Source of the DNA: Ascidia mentula
Lineage: Eukaryota > Chordata > Ascidiacea > Phlebobranchia > Ascidiidae
Direction: 5' to 3'
Length of the DNA stretch: 64,000 bases
Assembly (NCBI GenBank): GCA_947561715.1
Contig: OX387204.1
Coordinates: 15,939,001 to 16,003,000 of the forward strand
Position numbers and translations under genes: made by a program. Below are positions 58,264 through 64,000 of this stretch, piece by piece; the first letter of the stretch is position 1; the number at the start of each line of letters is the position of its first letter. The notes beneath the pieces are model-generated. The model had not been told where the DNA came from. It saw nothing but the letters and a program-made list of their open reading frames with translations, and did no database searches.

Positions 58264-60058
58264 ATGCCAGTGGTGGCTATTATCGTGGGTGTTTCGCTTG
58301 GTGCTGCTGCTTTGGGTGCTGCTGCTGCTACCGGTGCAAGATACTTATACACGCGTTTTATGCGTCGAAGAATTCAAGGTGATTGTTGAATATGACTATT
58401 TGTATGAAATATACTTTAACAAACTGGTATATGCGTCGTGGCACACTTCTTTACGAATTTGTTCTTTAGTGAATTAAAGTGAAAAAGAGTATAAGTTAAA
58501 GGAAATGGTTTGGATTTGAAAGTTTTGTTTTAGTACTGCAAATTACTTTGGGTTTAAAAGGTTTCTTTGCAATAATATAAACAAAATGTCTGATGCCAAA
58601 ACGTTTGCGAACCACCGACACACACAGCAATTTGTTTGTTTGCATATTCTTTCATGTATATTGTCAATAAATAATCGCAATAAAAAGAGTTGTCTGGAAA
58701 TTATATACTTTACACTTAACTGTGTGGTTTATAAAGAGCAAACACACAACCCCCAAAACGAAGAGCATTCACAAGATCGGATAAATACCTCTCCTGTTCG
58801 GTATCGCCGAGAAGATCTTCAACCAAGTAACTTGCGCTTGTTGTAAACTTGAACCATGTGTAAATACTCATTTACACATAGTTTATTGCAAATCTGAAAT
58901 CGTTATTAGCCGTTGCAACTGGAGATGTTGCTTATTTAAAATCACCCAAAACATAATATAACAGTATCATTCATGACATAAGCACGATTAAAGAACAAAC
59001 ATTTTGGTCATATGCGAAACTGAATGGTTTGCTGTTTGGTCGAGTTAATATTAAAATTTACTTCGGGTGGCAATAGTTTCTTTGCCATAAAACAATAGGT
59101 TTGGTTAATGACGTCATTTACATTGGTTTACCATTTTATGTCCAATTCACCAAAATGTATGAATTTTTGATTAAGGAGGGCTTTTACCCTGCAATTTAGG
59201 AAGACATACAAATATTACGAAACAATCGACAGTTAGCCGTAAAGTCAAACGTTCATTTAGATGTAACGGATGATGACACATTTGACGAAGGACAGCAAAG
59301 TCCAGAAAGTGAAGAAGCTGTGTTATTCCCGCTGCACAGCACTATGCGACGTCGTCAGATGACAGAACTTACAGGTTAATAACAAGCATTTCAAACCTAA
59401 GGCATACTTTTTATTTATAATAATAAGTAAATCTCCGTTTAGTAACAACGACAAAATGAAACCCTTGTTATATATTAGGCCTTTACTGATCACCTTATAC
59501 TGATAAAAGGGCAAAATCAGTGTGAACTATGTCAGGGTTTGTCATTGAATAAAAAACAATGTCGTGTCTATGTAGAGACTCGTAAAACGGGAGAGCGATA
59601 TACAGAGAGAAAAGAAAGAAACTTACATTACAACGATGTAGAACGTCGCCAGACACCAATGACCGGTAACTATAAGGAAAACAAGATATTACTTCAAGGA
59701 AACAATTGGCTCAATTTTGATTGAAATAATTGGCTTTAAGAAACATGGCAATGACAACGGAGAAAGAGGACACCGTTATTAAACTTTTTTTTTTAATCGA
59801 ACTACACGATAAAACGTAAACGTGGGAATCCTACTACCTGTTAAATAAACGTGTTCCAAATGCACAATATACTGGAGATGTTGCTACTTCAATGCAACGC
59901 AAATTTGATTTACATATTAGTGTAGGACAGATTTACATTTCTTAACAGATGGACGACACCGCGTTCCAACCCACCAACAAAGTAACATGCCATACAAAGC
60001 TATTGACGGCAGTGTTTTTGATTTCGACCCAAACAAGGATATTGACAAGTATAAGTGA
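58264..60058 (+). CDS. Unrecognised small single-pass membrane protein, complete
   Basis: Coding exons 58264-58378, 58737-58826, 59204-59374, 59594-59665, 59949-60058 give 185 aa plus stop. Every intron is phase 1 and each junction has GT-AG. The protein starts MPVVAIIVGVSLGAAALGAA, an Ala/Gly-rich membrane segment at the very N terminus, followed by a basic stop-transfer (RFMRRRIQ). This predicts a type III protein with a hydrophilic cytoplasmic tail of about 150 residues: an Asn/Gln-rich part, an acidic patch (DVTDDDTFDEGQQSPESEEA), then basic runs (MRRRQMTELTERYTERKERN) and the end VFDFDPNKDIDKYK. I know no family with this layout. If the frame upstream of the ATG is used through another exon, it could instead be the tail of a larger receptor. 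The AATAAA at 60084 supports the 3' end. Confidence 0.68.
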
Positions 60059-60083
60059 ATGTTCATACAAGTTCAAGTGCACA

Positions 60084-60089
60084 AATAAA
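60084..60089 (+). terminator. Polyadenylation signal of the small membrane-protein gene
   Basis: AATAAA 26 bp after the TGA at 60056-60058. Confidence 0.55.
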
Positions 60090-61040
60090 TCATCTTAATC
60101 TGTGTTAAGTGATATATTTAACCGAAAAATTTGTGAAAAATTATTGGCTATTGAATGAAATTCCTGTGATTTATTTTGATTACATTGGTCACCAAAACTA
60201 TATTTGTCAAGCCAGCTGTCTCGGTGCAGGTGAAGAGTATTATTCACTAGAAATTAGAAACCATTCCCACAAAAAATACAGGCTACCTTTAATTTATGTG
60301 GACCAATTTGGCAAAATCTGGGCCTATTGTGTTATTTGAAAAACGACCACATAAAATCACTCAACGCTTTCTTTTACGCAGTCGCAATTTAGTTTCAAAT
60401 GAGTTGAGCTTAACAACTGCAGTCAAATGATTACAACTTAGATTTTTTTGAGGAAATGCAGTTGAGTTTTACCTCAGACCAATCAAATCGTTGCAATGCA
60501 ATAAGCTGTAGCAGTGAGTACTCTGGAAAACAAAGTTTGCACAAAAACTAGAACTCTGATGGCCGATGTGGTTCATTTTTGTGGTTACCTGAAACACCTC
60601 GTTGATACATCATATCGTCAGTAACGACCGACTTCTTTCTTTTGACAATACAGTGGTAACTTTCATTTGGTCATGTTTGTCACGTACACCCATACTTCTG
60701 ATGCAAATACCCCACTTTACGACCCAACAGGCACTCAGGTTAATCGCTTACAGAACTGTAAAGGTTTTCACGGTAATGGGCCGTAAACGCAACATTAACA
60801 GTCTCACAATGCAGAAGTTTGTTTGGCTTACATAAATACTCTGGCAATGAAGAACTGAAACAAACAAATGACATTTTTAAACAAGTCAGGAGATAAATCC
60901 CGTGACGTGTTTGGCAACAACCATTCGTATTTACCAATGACCTTGGTAGCTTGAAGGAGCATCCAGTTTGTATTTCAGGTTCATCTCTGCCATAGTATTG
61001 TTAAGTTGGTTGTTTTATTTTGTACTTTTTCAAAGTCAAT
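60090..61040. other. Intergenic with one unexplained open frame
   Basis: A 76-codon + frame at 60109-60339, bounded by TAA and TGA, reads as Tyr-rich, coding-like sequence (QNYICQASCLGAGEEYYSLE, LPLIYVDQFGKIWAYCVI). It has no ATG and only a modest acceptor (ttaag). It could be an alternative last exon of the gene ending at 60058, or chance. Confidence 0.3.
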
Positions 61041-61058
61041 TTAGTCAATATAGATGCC

Positions 61059-61397
61059 GGTACTTTTAATTGTGGGTGCCGCATAGCTGGAGCTGACATT
61101 GCTGCAGTTGGTGCTGCAGGAGGTGAAATTTTTGTTTTTAAAAGATGTTCAACTAACAGAGGCAGGGGAGGAACCAACCCAGGGTATCGGTATTCTATCT
61201 ATTGGAAAAACGTATTGGCACATTAAACATTTTATATTCGTTTAAAATATTAGGGGGAAAACACAAGAGATACAGATGAGCAGCATCCAGGTTTTCACAG
61301 ATAATGGAAGGCAAGATACGTCAAATATTTTGAGATATCGCCAGATGTCAGCAATAATACACATTTTGTTCGGTTGCTTTGGAACTGTTTATTGAAT
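61059..61397 (+). pseudogene. Possible degenerate paralogue of the 58.3-60.1 kb membrane-protein gene
   Basis: ATGCCGGTACTTTTAATTGT mirrors the start of the intact gene (MPV..I/L-VG) but meets TAG after ten codons. The Ala/Gly-rich continuation (IAAVGAAGGEIFVFKRC) is found in a second frame. A second block at about 61.25-61.40 kb, after a 'tattag' acceptor, can be joined in frame and includes NILRYRQMSA, faintly like MRRRQMTE of the gene. Same strand, 1 kb downstream, suggesting a decayed tandem duplicate. The similarity is short. Confidence 0.3.
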
Positions 61398-62071
61398 TAG
61401 GAAAAAAAGAACTGTAGCGGCACCTAGTGAGTGGTGACCTATATTGCAATTGCTAATGGCCACCAGACGGTGGCGAATTCTTTTTTTTTTCAGGAAAAAA
61501 TTGCATCGCGTACAGATCATCATGACTTATGAGTTCTTTTGTTGGAATATTCAAATACACTTTTTATTATCCGAGTTGTAGCCGAAATTACAGATCTCTG
61601 CCGTGAATAGCTTTGTACGCCATTTGGCTGGAATTTCTTTGGTGGGTTGGTACTGCCTATATGTTTAATGGATGCGAGTGTTTATGGAAGTAATACAGCA
61701 AATTAACGTATAATAGATACCGGTTATAGCAATCTGGTGATGTTCTGTCTCGACGTAGTGGATATCCCCATTCTATCTATATATTGCTGCCTGATGTCTT
61801 GAGTTTTCCGCAAGACATTTATATTAAAATGACAAAATTTGACACGGCCTGCCACTGGCTGTCATATTGTAATAGCTGAACAGGAAAGGCATTTGTAAGA
61901 TCTTGCAGATGATCTTCGTTTTAGGGATTGAATGTTTGCTCTTTGGAAACAACACAGTTAGTATGAAGTACATAATATCTAGACAATTTTGTTTTTGGAT
62001 TTTGAGGGCGATAATATATTGGTGGCACAGATCGGACTTTATTTCCCCGACGCTTTTCTTGCATGCGCTCA

Positions 62072-62116
62072 TTGTAGTACTGATGATGAACCCAGTTAGT
62101 GTTCGAAACGTTTACT
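62072..62116 (+). ncRNA. Hammerhead motif of a second, unrelated family
   Basis: TAGTA, then CTGATGA (62080-62086), stem II GAAC/GTTC with a 9-nt loop, GAAAC (62105-62109), and a stem III reduced to the palindrome ACGT. A U at the cleavage position is followed by TACTA, which pairs with TAGTA as a 5-bp stem I. One unpaired U separates the core from stem II, as in the PLE motifs at 21.4 and 22.5 kb. Likely the end of a PLE-type copy; no coding part is visible next to it. Confidence 0.55.
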
Positions 62117-62559
62117 AATGATTAACAGCATTTTAGCTTTGGCTTTCATTTTCAAAGTTATCAACTCCATATATTTTGCACCCAAGTATATTTGAGCATA
62201 CATACATTTGAACAAGAACTTAGGATGCTTGTTATAACATGTGCATAGAAACAAGTTCGTTTTATATTTTGAAATTGACTGTGAACTATCCACGTGTCAC
62301 GAAAAAGAGTTGTTGCTGGAAGGTGGATTTGTGCAATAAAACGTTTTCATTCTTGAATGAACAGTTGGCATCTGTGCGAGCACAATGGTTATCATGACGG
62401 AAACTTGGGACAGCAGGAACAATAGTGAAAGAATAAAAACCACAAATGTTATATATCTTGAAAAAAAACACGGAAAATGTACGTTTGTACAACGAAACGA
62501 CTGTTTTAAATAAACTTATTTGTATACGTTTTGGAGTTTACAGAAACTTTTGTGGTGAT

Positions 62560-63025
62560 TTTTCTTAGCTTTGCGTGCTTCAAAGACAGATGTGGGAATT
62601 TTGTCTAACTGTAGATAGAAAGTTACTGCGGGCATCGGTCAAATCAGTTTACTATTACGGTTCGTTCCTCATCCTACATGTACAAAAACTACGTCGAGTG
62701 AAAACAGTGTGGGAGTGCTGAAATCAACGCTTAGCTATGTGGTGACGAGTGAAGTCTGATCCAACTTGTAGGATGAATACGCTTCATACTACGTCAAGAC
62801 GAGGTTAACGAAAAACTTCTTTGTTTCCATATTTGACCACATCACACGGTTATCTGTATGCCAGGTGTGCGTAATAACTTCGCCTTTTTGTTGCTTGCAT
62901 ATTACGTCAAAGGGATCAAATTGAGACATTAGGTTAACATCAGTTGGCTCAGTGTTACCACGGGAAACGCAATGCGTCAGTGAACACTGTGGGTGAGTGA
63001 ATCCCACACTGGAATTAAATTCACT
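62560..63025 (-). repeat. Dispersed repeat family B, copy 2
   Basis: The reverse complement matches 53.00-53.46 kb over its whole length, with small gaps and roughly 70% identity by eye. The divergence indicates an old insertion. Confidence 0.75.
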
Positions 63026-64000
63026 GGCAGTTGTGCATTTTTTTTCTCTGGTCTACGATATAGTTGATAAATTCCAGAGTGTCCATTATAGTAAGCAGCA
63101 TTTGCTGTCAAGTACTGCCGATGAAAGTTGTTGCATGACATAAATTGTCTGTAAGAATTTGGATGTTTTAGGGTTTATTGAACTTCTATTTTATGGTTTT
63201 ACTTTCCGCAGAATTCCTAATATCGGAGTCATTAACTTTCAGCCCTGTCATGACAGTCTGTAGAAAGGTTATGCCACTCGTTGCAAACTACCAGTCAGCT
63301 TTTGAACTATACGTTGATTTAAGATTCTGTTAGGGTAACTGAAGTTAACAAACTAATTTCAAACCTGGTTGAGTGCAATCGTATTCTCCAATTGTGTGTT
63401 TTTGGTACAAGTCCGAAAACACCGGGAAGATTTGTTAAAAGCCCGTTGATTAAGCGAAAAATTAATATTTTGTACGTGTTATAAAAACATTCTGCCTTTT
63501 AACTAGAGTTTCCCTACTGTGTATATTGTTTCATATACGCACTTTTGCAAGCGTTGCCTATAAAGTTGTGAGGAAAATATATTATGTCATGCCGCTCAAA
63601 TATATTACGTCATGCCGCCTGCGTCTGTTGCATTTGTGAGGCCTTTGACGTGGCTGACTGCAATGCAAAAATATGAAGTTTGCGTTTGATGTGCGCCACA
63701 CCAACCGAATACCTACGTCAGAATGTGTTTAGTGGTATGTAAATGTGCATATGCTGCAATTTTAGAGAAATTAACGACTGCGTTGTGACCTCCATGCATT
63801 TAGATAGGCTGACCATGCCCAATGACACATCTTTTCAGAAGTTGTTAAAAATTTGAACAGACTTACAGAAACGGGAAGATATTTGTTCATTTGGGTGCAA
63901 GGACCCCACATAAGGTTATGACTGCGATTGACAATTAGTAAAAATCTCAAACCTGAAGTTGTTGGTATCTTTTATGGCCGTTTGCCCAACTGTAAAAAGT
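63026..64000. other. No gene seen to the window end
   Basis: AT-rich, with no supported exon, repeat family or ribozyme motif recognised. Confidence 0.5.

Overview
The window looks like an ascidian (sea squirt) genome, probably Ciona or a close relative; this is an inference. It is AT-rich, its genes have many short exons with clean GT-AG introns, gene spacing is tight, and the proteins are plainly chordate/metazoan. No bacterial features are present.

Layout. (1) 72-22973, + strand: the 3' portion (30 coding exons, 1303 codons) of a neurobeachin/LRBA gene, covering DUF1088, PH-BEACH, BEACH and WD40 regions to the stop. (2) 9692-12161, - strand: a complete seven-exon mab-21 gene (360 aa) nested antisense inside the intron that splits the neurobeachin PH-like domain. 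Vertebrates keep the same arrangement (MAB21L1 in NBEA, MAB21L2 in LRBA). (3) About 21.30-22.63 kb, in the last neurobeachin intron: a head-to-head inverted pair of truncated Penelope-like element (PLE) copies with a GIY-YIG endonuclease and hammerhead-like motifs. (4) 23933-25456, - strand: an intronless leucine-rich-repeat protein with a BC-box-like N terminus. (5) 26345-33410, + strand: an 11-exon SEC14/CRAL-TRIO plus RhoGAP protein (ARHGAP1/8 type). (6) 35732-43325, - strand: a 14-exon LIV-1 family zinc transporter (ZIP4/ZIP12-like) with signal peptide, His/Asp-rich ectodomain and HELPHE motif. (7) 43.3-58 kb: gene-poor and repeat-rich, with two weak coding candidates; one on the - strand at 55.5-56.4 kb resembles the C-terminal half of an FGF. 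(8) 58083-60089, + strand: an apparently complete small gene for an unrecognised single-pass membrane protein (185 aa, all introns phase 1), with TATA box and AATAAA, followed by a possible degenerate paralogue. (9) 60.1-64 kb: repeats and no clear gene.

The most notable non-genic signal is a family of about 282-bp repeats carrying complete type I hammerhead self-cleaving ribozymes. One locus is a tandem two-unit array (56.64-57.09 kb); two others are head-to-head inverted insertions inside introns (16.7 and 36.9-37.2 kb). Degenerate copies lie at 0.5 and 34.2-34.5 kb, and an unrelated hammerhead motif at 62.07-62.12 kb. Tandem hammerhead monomers together with PLE copies bearing related motifs fit the 'retrozyme' model, in which self-cleaved monomers circularise as RNA and are thought to be mobilised by PLE machinery.
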